From: Kitasatospora fiedleri
GTDB taxonomy: Bacteria > Actinomycetota > Actinomycetes > Streptomycetales > Streptomycetaceae
Length of the DNA stretch: 64,000 nucleotides
Reading direction: 5' to 3'
NCBI RefSeq assembly: GCF_948472415.1
Contig: NZ_OX419519.1
Span: 1,302,001 to 1,366,000, forward strand
Shown one piece after another: positions 13,410 to 21,855 of this stretch (position 1 is its first letter; the number at the start of each line of letters is the position of its first letter). Under the pieces are notes generated by a model that ran no database searches, was not told where the DNA came from, and worked only from the letters and a program-made list of their open reading frames with translations. Made by a program: the position numbers and the translations under genes.

Positions 13410-13913
13410 TTGTCCAGCGACTACGCGAAGCAGCTCGGAGCCAAGCTCCGGGCGATCCGCACTCAGCAGGGGCTCTCCCTGCACGGCGTCGAGGAGAAGT
13501 CCCAGGGTCGCTGGAAGGCTGTGGTCGTCGGCTCCTACGAGCGCGGCGACCGCGCGGTCACCGTGCAGCGCCTCGCCGAGCTGGCCGAGTTCTACGGCGT
13601 GCCGGTGCAGGAGCTGCTGCCCGGCGGCACCCCGGGCGGGGCCGCCGAGCCGCCGCCGCGCCTGGTCCTCGACCTGGAGCGGCTGACCCAGGTCCCGTCC
13701 GAGAAGGCCGGCCCGCTGCAGCGCTACGCCGCGACCATCCAGTCGCAGCGCGGCGACTACAACGGCAAGGTGCTCTCGATCCGCCAGGACGACCTGCGCA
13801 CCCTGGCCGTCATCTACGACCAGTCCCCCTCGATCCTCACCGAGCAGCTGATCAGCTGGGGCGTGCTGAACCCGGACGCGCGCCGCGCGGTCCGCGAGGA
13901 GGACGCGAGCTGA
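13410..13913 (+). CDS. bldD: Developmental master regulator BldD
   Basis: BldD is a c-di-GMP-dependent repressor of sporulation genes during vegetative growth. The N-terminal XRE-type helix-turn-helix (about residues 8-72) includes LRAIRTQQGLSLHGVEEKS and VVGSYERGDRAVTVQRLAEL. The C-terminal c-di-GMP domain retains RQDD, the conserved ligand motif, in SIRQDDLRTLAVIYDQSPS. The start is TTG at 13410-13412 (LSSDYAKQLG), with GGGGAG 7 bases upstream. This gives 167 residues, the known length, whereas the longer frame from 13329 would begin inside the promoter. It ends at a strong terminator. Confidence 0.97.
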   Translation: MSSDYAKQLGAKLRAIRTQQGLSLHGVEEKSQGRWKAVVVGSYERGDRAVTVQRLAELAEFYGVPVQELLPGGTPGGAAEPPPRLVLDLERLTQVPSEKAGPLQRYAATIQSQRGDYNGKVLSIRQDDLRTLAVIYDQSPSILTEQLISWGVLNPDARRAVREEDAS

Positions 13914-13949
13914 CCTCGGTCGGCCGCTCGTCCGTTTGAAGAAACGTCA

Positions 13950-13993
13950 CAGCGGGGCGGGACACCGGAAGCAACCGGTCTCCCGCCCCGCTG
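13950..13993 (+). terminator. Terminator after bldD
   Basis: A 19-bp stem with one mismatch (13950-13968 with 13975-13993) and a 6-base loop, 37 bp past the bldD stop and before the converging gene at 14058. It could serve both strands. Confidence 0.85.
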
Positions 13994-14057
13994 TCTCGCG
14001 CTTCCACCGTTTCCACGCTCGGGGCCCGGGCCCGCCGGGCCGCGTCGGCCGGGCGGC

Positions 14058-14843
14058 TCAGACCACCGTGCCCAGGCTGAACCCGGGGGCCGCCGCCACC
14101 CCGGCCACCGCCAGCTCGGCCGGCGACCACTCCTGGCCGGTGCTCCGCCAGGCCCAGGCCACCTGCCGGTACTCCCCGCACAGCGCGCCCGAGCCCTGCG
14201 TCCCGTGCAGCACCGCGGCGCCCGGCAGTTCGCGGTAGAGCCCGGCGCACAGCACCGCGGTGACCAGGTCCAGGTCCTCGTCGTTGATCCGCACCGCGCC
14301 GTCCTCCCAGTGCAGCACCCGGGCCCGGGCCTCCAGCGGCCCGGACGGCGCGTCCACCACCACCCGGAACTCGTACGCCCCGCAGCCCGCCCCGACCAGC
14401 ACCCGCCGGAACACCTCGGACGCCTGCTGGTACGTCCAGCGCGCCCGCGGCTCGGCCGCCGCGCCCGCCGTCCCGCACAGCGCCCCGTCCATCAGCAGGT
14501 CCGCGTACCGGAGCGTCAGCCCGCCCTCGCGGGCCCGGACCAGCCGCGGCAGGAAGTCCGGCAGGTCCTCGCCGCGGTACGTCACCAACTGGGTCTGCAG
14601 CGGCGGGTTGACCAGGTAGCCGTCCCGCGCGGCCTGCTCCCGCACGTCCAGCCCGTGCAGCAGGCAGTAGTCCGCGAAGTCCTCCGGGTGGAACATCCGG
14701 GCCCGGACGGTGCCGTACTCCTCGACCGCCCCCGCCAGCAGCTCCCCGGCCTCCCGCAGGTACGTGGCGTAGTCCGGCGCGTCCGTCACCTGCCAGGCCC
14801 GCACCCGCTCGAAGTCCGCCTCGCCGGTCAGGATGCCCGTCAC
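14058..14843 (-). CDS. Conserved-looking protein of unknown function
   Basis: A 261-residue protein that I do not recognise. It begins MTGILTGEADFERVRAWQVT from the GTG at 14841-14843, preceded by GGGGAGG at good spacing; the longer upstream frame lacks such a signal. The sequence is balanced in composition, with no membrane segment or signal peptide, and contains repeated aromatic patches (YCLLHGLDV, RARWTYQQASEVFRRVL, EYRQVAWAWRSTGQEW). It looks like a cytoplasmic protein of two similar-sized domains. It lies between bldD and a thioesterase gene, a place where nusB directly follows bldD in Streptomyces coelicolor as I recall it, so it may be an insertion. Confidence 0.75.
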   Translation of the reverse strand: MTGILTGEADFERVRAWQVTDAPDYATYLREAGELLAGAVEEYGTVRARMFHPEDFADYCLLHGLDVREQAARDGYLVNPPLQTQLVTYRGEDLPDFLPRLVRAREGGLTLRYADLLMDGALCGTAGAAAEPRARWTYQQASEVFRRVLVGAGCGAYEFRVVVDAPSGPLEARARVLHWEDGAVRINDEDLDLVTAVLCAGLYRELPGAAVLHGTQGSGALCGEYRQVAWAWRSTGQEWSPAELAVAGVAAAPGFSLGTVV

Positions 14844-15041
14844 GAAGACCTCCCCGCCCCGGTGCGAGGGCTCTGCACTGCAACGGCGCGGCCGGCGGCT
14901 GTTCCTGGACATCGGTGGCTCCCGGGGTTCTCGGTCGAGCGACTGCTGTCCCACTCCTCCCCTCCCACACCCGCCCCACACACACGGCCTGTCACAAGTC
15001 TGCAACCGACCGTCGCCGGAGCGGGTCCGGGCCGGGGGAGC

Positions 15042-15868
15042 TCAGCGCGGCGTCTTCGCCAACTGGCGGGACTGGGCGACCAGTCGGCCGTTCTCGTCCC
15101 AGATCTCGCAGTCCTCCTCGAAGTACCCGCCGGCCACGTTGCGGGTGGCGTGGGAGACCCGGAGCCAGCCGTCGGCGGGCAGCGCCCGGACGTGCACGGT
15201 GAGTTCGATGGTGGGGGCCCAGCCGGGGCGGCCGAGGTCGAAGGTGACCGGCGGGAGGGCGTCGGCGGCGAGCAGCAGGGAGAGCGGGTCGGCGGGGCGC
15301 TTGTCGGCGAGCCGGAACCAGCCCTGCATCCGCCCCCGGTGGGACGGCTGCCCCATCGCCCAGCCGATGGCGGCCGGGTCGAGCCGCAGGTCGAGGCGCT
15401 GCAACAGGGCGGCCTGGGCGATGAGTTCGCGCGGGGCGTGCTCGACGCCTATGCACTGCTCGGGCCCGGGCAGCTCCGGCGGCAGCGCGGTGGTGGCGAC
15501 CTCCGCGTCGAGCCCGGCCAGGTCGGTGAAGGAGGCGGTCAGGCGCAGCCGCTCCTCACCGCCCTGGGAGAGGACGGCGCTGCCGGTGGCCAGGCTGCGC
15601 CCGCGCCGGACGATCTCGGTGCGGACGGTGGCCGGGCCGGGACGGGACGCGGAGACGTAGGTGCCGCTGACGGTGAGCGGGTGCGGGTGCGCCGGTCCGG
15701 CCTCCCGGGCGAGGGCGTGCGCGGCGAAGGCGAGCAGCAGGCCGCCGTTGACGCCGCCGCCGATCTGCCAGCCGTCGCCGAGTTCGCCGTCGTAGCGGCC
15801 GGGTTCGCCGGGGTGCGGGGTGAGCGCGATGCCCTGGTCGAACTCGAAGGCGGGGGTGGTCTCCGCAT
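15042..15868 (-). CDS. Double hotdog-fold acyl-CoA thioesterase family protein (frameshift at start codon)
   Basis: About 275 residues with the double hotdog thioesterase layout: GELGDGWQIGGGVNGGLLLA in the first fold, then SGTYVSASRPGPATVRTEIVRRGRSLATGSAVL. The second half ends HVRALPADGWLRVSHATRNVAGGYFEEDCEIWDENGRLVAQ. The substrate is unknown. The reading frame has no start codon of its own. ATGCGGAGACC at 15868 becomes ATG-GCG-GAG-ACC (MAETTPAFEF), in frame with the body, if one G is added, so a one-base deletion at about 15865 is likely. Upstream lies the nusB terminator on the same strand. Confidence 0.8.
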
Positions 15869-15925
15869 GGCTTCGCGGCCCTTCTGCGCGGCGGGCAAGG
15901 ACATTACTTGCCGGTAGCTTACGCG

Positions 15926-15961
15926 CGAAGGCCGCCGGACCAACAGGTCCGACGGCCTTCG
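15926..15961 (-). terminator. Terminator after nusB
   Basis: A 16-bp stem with one mismatch and an AACA loop, 12 bp past the nusB stop. It separates the efp-nusB unit from the thioesterase. Confidence 0.85.
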
Positions 15962-15973
15962 GGGGTGCGGGGC

Positions 15974-16409
15974 TCAGCGCCGGATGCTCGGCTTGAGCTC
16001 CATGAACCGGGCGAGCAGGCCGTTGACGAAGGCCGGCGACTCGTCCGTGGAGAACTCCTTGGCGATCTCCACCGACTCGTCCAGGACCACCGCGTCGGGC
16101 GTCCCGTCCTCCCAGATCAGCTCGTACGCACCGAGCCGGAGCACGTTGCGGTCGGCGATCGGCATCCGGTCCAGCGTCCAGCCCACCGCGTAGGTGGAGA
16201 TCAGGTCGTCGATGGTGCGCGCGTGCTGCGCGTAGCCCTCGACCAGCTGCATGGTGTACTCCGCGACCTGCGGGATGCCCTCGTCCGGACGGGGTCGCGG
16301 GCCCGCGCGATCCAGTCGGCGAGCACCCGTTCGGGGACACGCCGCGGTGGTCCGCCTCGAACAGGATCTGGAAGGCCCGGGTGCGGGCCTTGCTACGAGC
16401 AGCCGCCAC
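15974..16409 (-). CDS. nusB: Transcription antitermination factor NusB (two frameshifts)
   Basis: NusB with S10 (NusE) joins rRNA antitermination complexes. The protein is read in three frames. VAAARSKARTRAFQILFEADHRGVSP comes from the GTG at 16407-16409. RVLADWIARARDPV follows in the next frame. EGIPQVAEYTMQLVEGYAQH to the stop, including DRNVLRLGAYELIW and VVLDESVEIAKEFSTDESPAFVNG, is in a third. Adding one base at about 16332 (CCGAACGG to CCGGAACGG) and one at about 16285 (CCGGACG to CCGGGACG) restores a normal product of about 145 residues. It starts 2 bp after the efp stop. Sequencing error is more likely than loss of the gene. Confidence 0.88.
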
Positions 16410-16411
16410 GG

Positions 16412-16975
16412 TTACTTGACCCGGCCGAGGTAGCTGCCGTCGCGGGTGTCGACCTTGACCTTCTCGCCGGTGGTGACGAACAGCGGCACCTGGATCTCGG
16501 CGCCGGTCTCCAGGGTGGCCGGCTTGGTGCCGCCGGTGGAGCGGTCGCCCTGGACGCCCGGCTCGGTCTCGGCGATGACCAGCTCGACCGCGGCGGGGAG
16601 CTCGACGTACAGCGGGACGCCCTCGTTCTGCGCGACCAGGGCCTCGAAGCCCTCCAGCAGGTACTTGGCGGCGTCGCCGACGGTGGCGGAGTCGACCGGG
16701 ACCTGGTCGTAGGTGTCCATGTCCATGAAGATGAACGCGTCGCCGTCGCGGTACGAGTACTGCATGGTGCGCTTGTCGACGTTGGCGGTCTCGACCTTGA
16801 TGCCCGCGTTGAAGGTCTTCTCGACGACCTTGCCGGAGAGGACCTCCTTCAGCTTGGTGCGAACGAAGGCCGGGCCCTTGCCGGGCTTGACGTGCTGGAA
16901 CTCGACGACGGTCCAGAGCTTGCCGCCGTCCAGCTTGAGGACCATGCCGTTCTTGAGATCGTTCGTGGTAGCCAC
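16412..16975 (-). CDS. efp: Translation elongation factor P
   Basis: EF-P helps ribosomes through polyproline stretches. The 187 residues begin at GTG (16973-16975), [19 protein letters not shown]. The KOW-like N-terminal domain holds the modification-loop region [18 protein letters not shown], with lysine at the tip and proline before it. Two OB domains follow, ending [19 protein letters not shown]. An AGGAG lies upstream. It is co-transcribed with nusB downstream. Confidence 0.97.
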   Translation of the reverse strand: MATTNDLKNGMVLKLDGGKLWTVVEFQHVKPGKGPAFVRTKLKEVLSGKVVEKTFNAGIKVETANVDKRTMQYSYRDGDAFIFMDMDTYDQVPVDSATVGDAAKYLLEGFEALVAQNEGVPLYVELPAAVELVIAETEPGVQGDRSTGGTKPATLETGAEIQVPLFVTTGEKVKVDTRDGSYLGRVK

Positions 16976-17045
16976 GGGCGCACTTACTCCTGATATGTCC
17001 GCTGTCAAGGAACACCAAGCGGCGCGCCGCCGGGACCGGGCTCGG

Positions 17046-18159
17046 TCACAGCGCGAGGAGCTCCTTGGTGGTGATGGTGAGCAGCTCGGGCCCGCCCTCC
17101 TCGGGAGGCCGCACCACGAGCGTGTCCTCGATCCGGACGCCGCCCCGACCCGGGAGATGGACCCCGGGGCCGACGGTGACCGGCACGCGATTGTCCAGTT
17201 TACCCATGTCGGCGGGCCCCAGGCGCGGAGCCTCCCGGATCTCCAGGCCGATGCCGTGCCCCAGGGCGTGCACGGAGCGCTCGGCGTGGCCCGCGGCCTG
17301 GAGGATCGAGCGGGCCGCGTCGTCCGGGACGTGCTGCTCGACGCCGGGGCCGAGGGCCTCCCGGCCGGCCCGCTGGGCGTGGAAGACCAGCCGGTGCAGC
17401 TCGACCTGCCAGGCGGCGGGGCGGCGCCGATCACGAAGGTGCGGGCGGTGGAGATGCCGTAGCCGCGGTAGCTGGCGCCGAGCGCGACGGTGAGGAAGTC
17501 GCCCTCCTCGACCCGGCGGTCGGTGGGCTGGTGGCGCTCCAGGCCGGAGTGGGTGCCGGTGCCGACCGAGACCGGGAAGGCGGCCCGGTCGGCGCCGTGG
17601 TCGATCATCCGGCGCTCCAGCTCCATCGCCAGGTGCCGCTCGGTGCGGCCGACCAGGATGGATTCGAGCAGCTCGCCGAGGGCCTGGTCGGCGATCTCGG
17701 CGGCGATCCGCAGGTCGGCGATCTCGTGCTCGTCCTTGACCACCCGCAGCCGCTCGACCGCCCGGTCCAGGTCCAGCAGCCGGTCCGCCTGCGCCAGCCG
17801 GGCGACGGCGCGGTGCCGGGCCACCGTGAGGTCGTGCTCCTCGACGGCCAGGTCGCGCACCCGCAGCCGGGCGGCGGCCTCGGCGGCGGCGCACGCGGCG
17901 TCGGCCTCGCCGGGCACCGGCAGCCGGGTGACCTCCGGGTCGAGCCGCCGCTCGCCGCCCTCGCCGCCCTCGGCCGGCTCGGCGTCCTCGGCACCGCGAG
18001 CACCGCGCGCTCGCGGGTGAGCAGCAGCGCGGCGCCCAGCGGCGGGCAGCCGGTCAGGTAGCGGACGTTGGCGGCGCGCGTGATCAGCGCGGCGTCGGCC
18101 CCGGCGGCGCTGCAGTGCTCGCGGAGGCGTTCGCGTCGTTCGGCGTGCGCGTCGGACAT
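17046..18159 (-). CDS. M24-family Xaa-Pro aminopeptidase (two frameshifts)
   Basis: A creatinase/prolidase-type metallopeptidase that removes residues in front of proline. The efp-neighbouring position is typical (in S. coelicolor the same kind of gene precedes efp). It is read in three frames: N-terminal [16 protein letters not shown] to RERAVLAVP, then [17 protein letters not shown] to RTFVIGAA, then [13 protein letters not shown] to TTKELLAL. Single-base additions at about 17989 (GTGCCGAGG to GTGCCGGAGG) and in the G run at 17418-17421 restore one protein of about 371 residues. The metal-site histidine motif [11 protein letters not shown] and the later RIEDTLVV are intact. Confidence 0.88.
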
Positions 18160-18256
18160 GCTCCGAGCCTACGAACGGGGGCCCCGGGGCGCCCGTCGGG
18201 GCGGGCCGTCGGGTGGGGAATGCCCGGCGGGCGGCCGCGTTGTGACCTGATGAAAA

Positions 18257-18271
18257 CGGCAATCGTTGCCG
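18257..18271 (+). promoter_or_regulatory. Inverted repeat upstream of L33 gene, candidate operator
   Basis: CGGCAATCGTTGCCG is a perfect 6-bp inverted repeat around TCG, 26 bp before the rpmG start and preceded by TGATGAAAA. Cysteine-free L33/L31 genes are commonly under zinc-uptake regulator (Zur) control in streptomycetes. This site resembles the Zur consensus only loosely (TGAAAA then AATCGTT), so it is a candidate only. Confidence 0.35.
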
Positions 18272-18296
18272 GGAGAAGGACGGAGAGGAGGCGGGC

Positions 18297-18461
18297 ATGG
18301 CACGCAGCGAACTGCGACCGGTGGTCACGCTCCGGTCGACGGCGGGCACCGGGTTCACCTACGCGACGCGGAAGAACCGCCGCAACGACCCGGACCGGAT
18401 GGTGCTGAGGAAGTTCGATCCGGTGGCCGGGCGGCACGTGGAGTTCCGCGAGGCCCGCTGA
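18297..18461 (+). CDS. rpmG: Ribosomal protein L33, cysteine-free (C-) paralogue
   Basis: 54 residues: [19 protein letters not shown], then [21 protein letters not shown]. This is the L33 family pattern, with the usual two CxxC zinc ligands absent. Such C- forms replace the zinc-containing L33 when zinc is short. The start ATG has GGAGAGGAGG upstream. It is followed 65 bp later by a cysteine-free L31, so the two form a zinc-sparing pair; the rpmB homologue often found with them is not here. Confidence 0.93.
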   Translation: MARSELRPVVTLRSTAGTGFTYATRKNRRNDPDRMVLRKFDPVAGRHVEFREAR

Positions 18462-18526
18462 GGCGCCCGGGAGGCCCGGGCGCCCGAAAGACCAGACCGA
18501 CCGACACACGGCGAGGAGGAGCAGTC

Positions 18527-18769
18527 ATGCAGCAGGGAATTCACCCCGACTACCGTCCGGTGGTGTTCCGCGACAAGACCGGGGGCCTGTCGTTCCTGAC
18601 CCGTTCCACCGCCGCGAGCGGGCGGACGGTCGAGTGGGCCGACGGGCGGACGTACCCGGTGGTGGACGTCGAGACGTCCTCGGCGAGCCACCCGTTCTAC
18701 ACCGGCAAGGCCCGGCTGATGGACACCGAGGGCCGGGTGGAGCTGTACCGGCGCAGGTACGGCGGCTGA
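18527..18769 (+). CDS. rpmE2: Ribosomal protein L31 type B, cysteine-free
   Basis: 80 residues: [20 protein letters not shown], with [19 protein letters not shown] near the C-terminus, the type B L31 signature. It has no cysteine, so it is the zinc-independent form. GGCGAGGAGGAG precedes the ATG. It is transcribed with the upstream L33 gene and ends at a strong terminator. Confidence 0.95.
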   Translation: MQQGIHPDYRPVVFRDKTGGLSFLTRSTAASGRTVEWADGRTYPVVDVETSSASHPFYTGKARLMDTEGRVELYRRRYGG

Positions 18770-18786
18770 CGGCGCACGGCGTGACG

Positions 18787-18819
18787 CGAAGGGCCCCGGG
18801 GCTTCCCCGGGGCCCTTCG
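18787..18819. terminator. Bidirectional terminator, L31 gene / cupin regulator
   Basis: A perfect 15-bp stem (CGAAGGGCCCCGGGG and its complement) with a CTT loop, lying between the ends of the converging L31 gene (18769) and cupin regulator gene (18867). Confidence 0.9.
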
Positions 18820-18866
18820 CCCGTGTCCGGCCGACGGTCGGCGGTCGGTCGTCGGCCGGCTGTCGG

Positions 18867-19440
18867 TTACGCGCCGGGCGGGGGGACCGAGACCACCATG
18901 GTGACCAGGCAGGGCGCGTCGCCGTCGTTGCGGTAGCCGTGCGCGGTGCCGGCCTCGTAGGAGGCGGTGGCCCCGGCCGGGACGCGGTGCTCGCGGCCGT
19001 CCAGGGTGAGGGTGAGCACGCCCTCGTCGACCCGGGCGATCTCGACGGTGCCGGGCGGGTGCGGGTCGGAGGCGTGCGACTCGCCGGGGTGCAGCCGCCA
19101 GGACCACAGCTCCAGCGGCCCGGGGGCCTCGGCGCCGCCGAGCAGGGTGCCGCTGCCGCCCCCGGGGCCGTTCCACAGCCGGACGGCCTGCTCGGCGGGA
19201 CGATCCGGACGGCGGAGGTCTCGTCGTAGTCGAGCAGCCGGGCGATCGAGACCCGAGCGCGTCGGCGAGCCGGACCACGGTGCCCACGCTCGGGTTGGTG
19301 CGGGCCTGTTCGATCTGGACGACCATGCCGCGGCTGACCCCGGAGCGGGCGGCCAGGGCGTCCAGGGTGTGGCCGCGTTCGAGCCGCAGGCGCTTGAGGT
19401 TGCGGGCGAGGGCCTGGGTGACGAGATCGGCGTCCGGCAC
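18867..19440 (-). CDS. XRE-family regulator with C-terminal cupin domain (two frameshifts)
   Basis: The N-terminal helix-turn-helix (about residues 8-65) reads LARNLKRLRLERGHTLDALA and SGVSRGMVVQIEQARTNPSVG. The C-terminal cupin, in another frame, reads LELWSWRLHPGESHASDPHP to PAGATASYEAGTAHGYRNDGD. The linking part SIARLLDYDETSAVRIVP is in a third frame. Adding one base at about 19253 (CTCGGGTCTCG to CTCGGGGTCTCG) and one at about 19195 rejoins them into about 191 residues. It is divergent from the EamA exporter gene with overlapping promoter regions, so it probably controls that exporter in response to a small ligand bound by the cupin. The GTG start at 19438-19440 has only a weak ribosome-binding site. 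Confidence 0.82.
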
Positions 19441-19459
19441 GGGCAGTCCAATATTCTGG

Positions 19460-19489
19460 TTGGGCGAGTGCAGCAGGTTGAACTATGCT
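19460..19489 (+). promoter_or_regulatory. Candidate promoter of EamA exporter gene
   Basis: TTGGGC (19460-19465) and TATGCT (19484-19489) with an 18-bp spacer, in the 119-bp gap between the divergent XRE/cupin gene and the exporter. The regulator's own promoter must lie in the same stretch, so an operator here could control both. Confidence 0.4.
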
Positions 19490-19533
19490 GCGGCGGCATC
19501 GACAGATCCACCGACTGTACTGCGGGGTCCACC

Positions 19534-19563
19534 ATGCTGTCCGCCTACCGGCTCCTCCGGTGA
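19534..19563 (+). CDS. Possible 9-residue leader peptide overlapping the EamA start
   Basis: ATG at 19534 opens MLSAYRLLR and ends with TGA at 19561-19563, overlapping the exporter GTG (19560-19562) as GTGA. The overlap is the usual sign of translational coupling. I see no good ribosome-binding site for the mini-frame, so it may be chance. Confidence 0.25.
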   Translation: MLSAYRLLR

Positions 19564-20405
19564 GCGCCGCGTTCGCGCTGCTCGCCAGCCTGCTCTGGGG
19601 CGTCGCCGACTACGGGGGCGGGGCGATCACCCGGCGGGTGCCCGCGCTGACCGTGGTGGTGCTCTCCCAGTCGGCCGCCGCCGCGGTGCTCGCGGTCGCG
19701 GTGACCGCCACCGGCGGCTGGCCGGGGGCGTCCCCCGTCCTCTGGTACGCGGTGGCGGCGGGCGTGGTCGGGCCGTTCGCGCTGCTGGCGTTCTACCGGG
19801 CGCTGGCGCTCGGGCCGATGGGCGTGGTGTCGCCGCTGGCCACCGTCGGCGTGCTGGTGCCGATCGGCGTCGGCCTGTTCCTCGGCGAACGGCCGGGCGC
19901 CGTCCAGGGGTTGGGCATCGCGGTGGCCGTCGCCGGGGTCGCCCTGGCGGGCGGCCCGCAGCGCGGCGGGCCCGCGGTCGGGCGGCGGGTGCTGGTGCTG
20001 ACGCTGGGCGCGGCGTTCGCCTTCGGGGCGGTGCTGGCCCTGGTCGCGCACGCCAGCGCGGGCGGCGCCCTGCTGCTGACGCTGTGCGTGCAGCGGCTGA
20101 CCAACGCGGTGGTCGGGGCCGGGATGCTGGCCGCCGCGGCCCGCCGACAGCCCCTCGGGCTTTCGGCGGGCGCCCGGTCGCTGCCCGCGCTGACCGCCGT
20201 CGGGGTGGCCGACGTGGCCGCGAACGGCCTGTACGCGGCCGCCTCGCACCTGGGCTCGGTGGCGGTGGCGGCCGTGCTGGCCTCGCTCTACCCGGTGGTC
20301 ACCGCGCTGATGGCGCGCGGCCTGCTGAAGGAGCGGCTGCTGCGGGTGCAGGTGGTGGGCGCGGGCCTCGCGGTGGCCGGGACGCTGATCCTGGCCGCCG
20401 GTTGA
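19560..20405 (+). CDS. EamA/DMT-family transporter
   Basis: 281 residues with about ten hydrophobic segments in two EamA repeats, beginning VSAAFALLASLLWGVADYGGGAI; the second repeat starts near GRRVLVLTLGAAFAFGAVLALV. DMT proteins of this type export amino acids, metabolites or drugs; the substrate is not predictable. I chose the GTG at 19560 because the family begins right at the first helix; an upstream in-frame ATG at 19485 lies inside the promoter. It is divergent from the cupin regulator and ends 8 bp before the converging permease gene. Confidence 0.88.
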   Translation: MSAAFALLASLLWGVADYGGGAITRRVPALTVVVLSQSAAAAVLAVAVTATGGWPGASPVLWYAVAAGVVGPFALLAFYRALALGPMGVVSPLATVGVLVPIGVGLFLGERPGAVQGLGIAVAVAGVALAGGPQRGGPAVGRRVLVLTLGAAFAFGAVLALVAHASAGGALLLTLCVQRLTNAVVGAGMLAAAARRQPLGLSAGARSLPALTAVGVADVAANGLYAAASHLGSVAVAAVLASLYPVVTALMARGLLKERLLRVQVVGAGLAVAGTLILAAG

Positions 20406-20412
20406 CGCCCCG

Positions 20413-21533
20413 TCAGGACGCGTCCGCCCCCGCGCCGCCGAACGCCCGGAGCGCTTGGCGATCCGCCAGTAGCCGATCGCGGCGGCCCAGACCACCACGA
20501 ACAGGCCGACGATCACGAAGCCGACGTTGTCCAGGCCGAGGCCCGCGATCCAGCCGGTGACGGGGTCGGTCAGGTCGAACTTGTCGTGCAGCACGGCGAC
20601 CAGCTCGATGGTGCCGATCACGAAGGCCACCGCGATCGACAGCCCGGTGATGGTCAGGTTGTAGTACACCTTGCGGACCGGGTTCGAGAACGCCCACTGG
20701 TAGGCGATGTTCATGAACGTGCCGTCCAGGGTGTCGAACAGGCTCATCCCGGCGGCGAACAGCAGCGGCAGGCAGACCACCGCGTACCAGGGCAGGCCGG
20801 AGGCCGCGCCGGAGCCCGCCATCACCATCAGGGTGACCTCGGTGGCGGTGTCGAAGCCCAGACCGAGCACCATGCCGACCGGGAACATCTGCCCGGGGCG
20901 GCTGATCGAGCGGGTGGCCCGGTTCAGCAGCCGGGCCAGGAAGCCCCGGGCGTCCAGGTGCTTCTCCAGCTCGGCCTCGTCGTACTCCCCGGCCCGCATC
21001 GCCCGGAACACCCGCCAGATGCCCAACAGGGCGACCAGGTTGAGCGCCGCGATCAGGTAGAGGAAGGCGCCGGACGCGGTGGTGCCGACGGTGCCCAGCA
21101 CCTGGTGGGTGGTCGAGTCCTCGTCCATCAGGGTGCCCGCCAGCGCCGCGCCCCCGGCCACCAGGGCGGCCATCAGCACCACCATCGAGGAGTGGCCGAG
21201 CGCGAACCAGAAGCCCACCGAGACCGGGCGGCGGCCGTCCGCCATCAGCTTGCGGGTGGTGTTGTCGATCACCGCGATGTGGTCGGCGTCGAAGGCGTGC
21301 CGCATCCCCAGGGTGTACGCGGTGACGCCCAGGCCGACGCCGAACACCTGGGTGCCGACCCGGTAGTCGTGCGGCACCACCAGGAACAGCAGCGTCCCGA
21401 AGGCCACCGCGTGCAGGGCCAGGATCACCGCCATCAGCCCGGCCGTGCGCAGGGTGTCCTCGCGCCGCCAGCGCAGGGCGGGCAGGACGGCGACCGGGCC
21501 GGTCCCGGCCAGGGTCGATTCGGGCGCGGTCAT
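20413..21533 (-). CDS. NiCoT-family nickel/cobalt permease (C-terminal frameshift)
   Basis: High-affinity Ni2+/Co2+ transporter with eight membrane segments. The signature RHAFDADHIAVIDNTTRK (second helix, HX4DH) is intact, as are FALGHSSMVV and LGFDTATEVTLM. A cobalamin riboswitch in its leader suggests cobalt for B12 synthesis. The frame runs on past the proper end into unrelated sequence. One base missing at about 20450 restores AKR followed by RAFGGAGADAS and a stop at 20413. The start is uncertain: the ATG at 21531-21533 begins MTAPESTLAG, and an in-frame GTG 11 codons upstream is possible. About 373 residues. Confidence 0.88.
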
Positions 21534-21574
21534 CCGCGGATCACGCTCCAGCACCTCGTGGATCACTTCGTGAG

Positions 21575-21762
21575 ATGCCGTGGCCGGTCTCCTGGCTGAC
21601 GGGGTGTTGCGCGCCGGCGCCCGGCCTTCCCGGCCGCGGGGCCAGTGGCACGGGGTGGGAGCCGACGACTCCCCGATCACAGTGGCGAGGGCCGCTCCGG
21701 ACTCCCGTGCCGCGCACTCGGTGGCGGACACGGTGCACCGGCTTCCCGAGCACCACGGCCCG
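21575..21762 (-). promoter_or_regulatory. Cobalamin (AdoCbl) riboswitch
   Basis: On the minus strand the core elements come in the right order: CGGGAAGCCGGTG, GGAGTCCGG, GCCACTGTGA, GTGCCACTGG, GGCCGGGAAGGCC and the B12 box GTCAGCCAGGAGACCGGCC. The closing stem pairs 21753-21759 with 21577-21583 (GCCGTGG/CCACGGC). It lies just upstream of the NiCoT permease start, and no strong terminator follows, so it probably acts on translation: B12 binding would hide the start region. Confidence 0.93.
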
Positions 21763-21855
21763 CCCACCGTAGGCCCGCCGCGGGTGCCGCGGCAAGGGCG
21801 CACCCGGGCCGGGGTGGCGCAGATCACGCCTGGTCAGCGGCGTGCTGAGCGCGGG

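Noticed and set aside
13329..13913. Longer bldD start giving 194 residues
   Set aside because: It would begin inside the promoter and BldD box; the TTG at 13410 has a ribosome-binding site and gives the known 167 residues.
19545..21827. 760-residue frame carrying the NiCoT permease with a long basic C-terminus
   Set aside because: The C-terminal 300 residues are antisense to the EamA gene; a single-base repair gives a normal stop at 20413.
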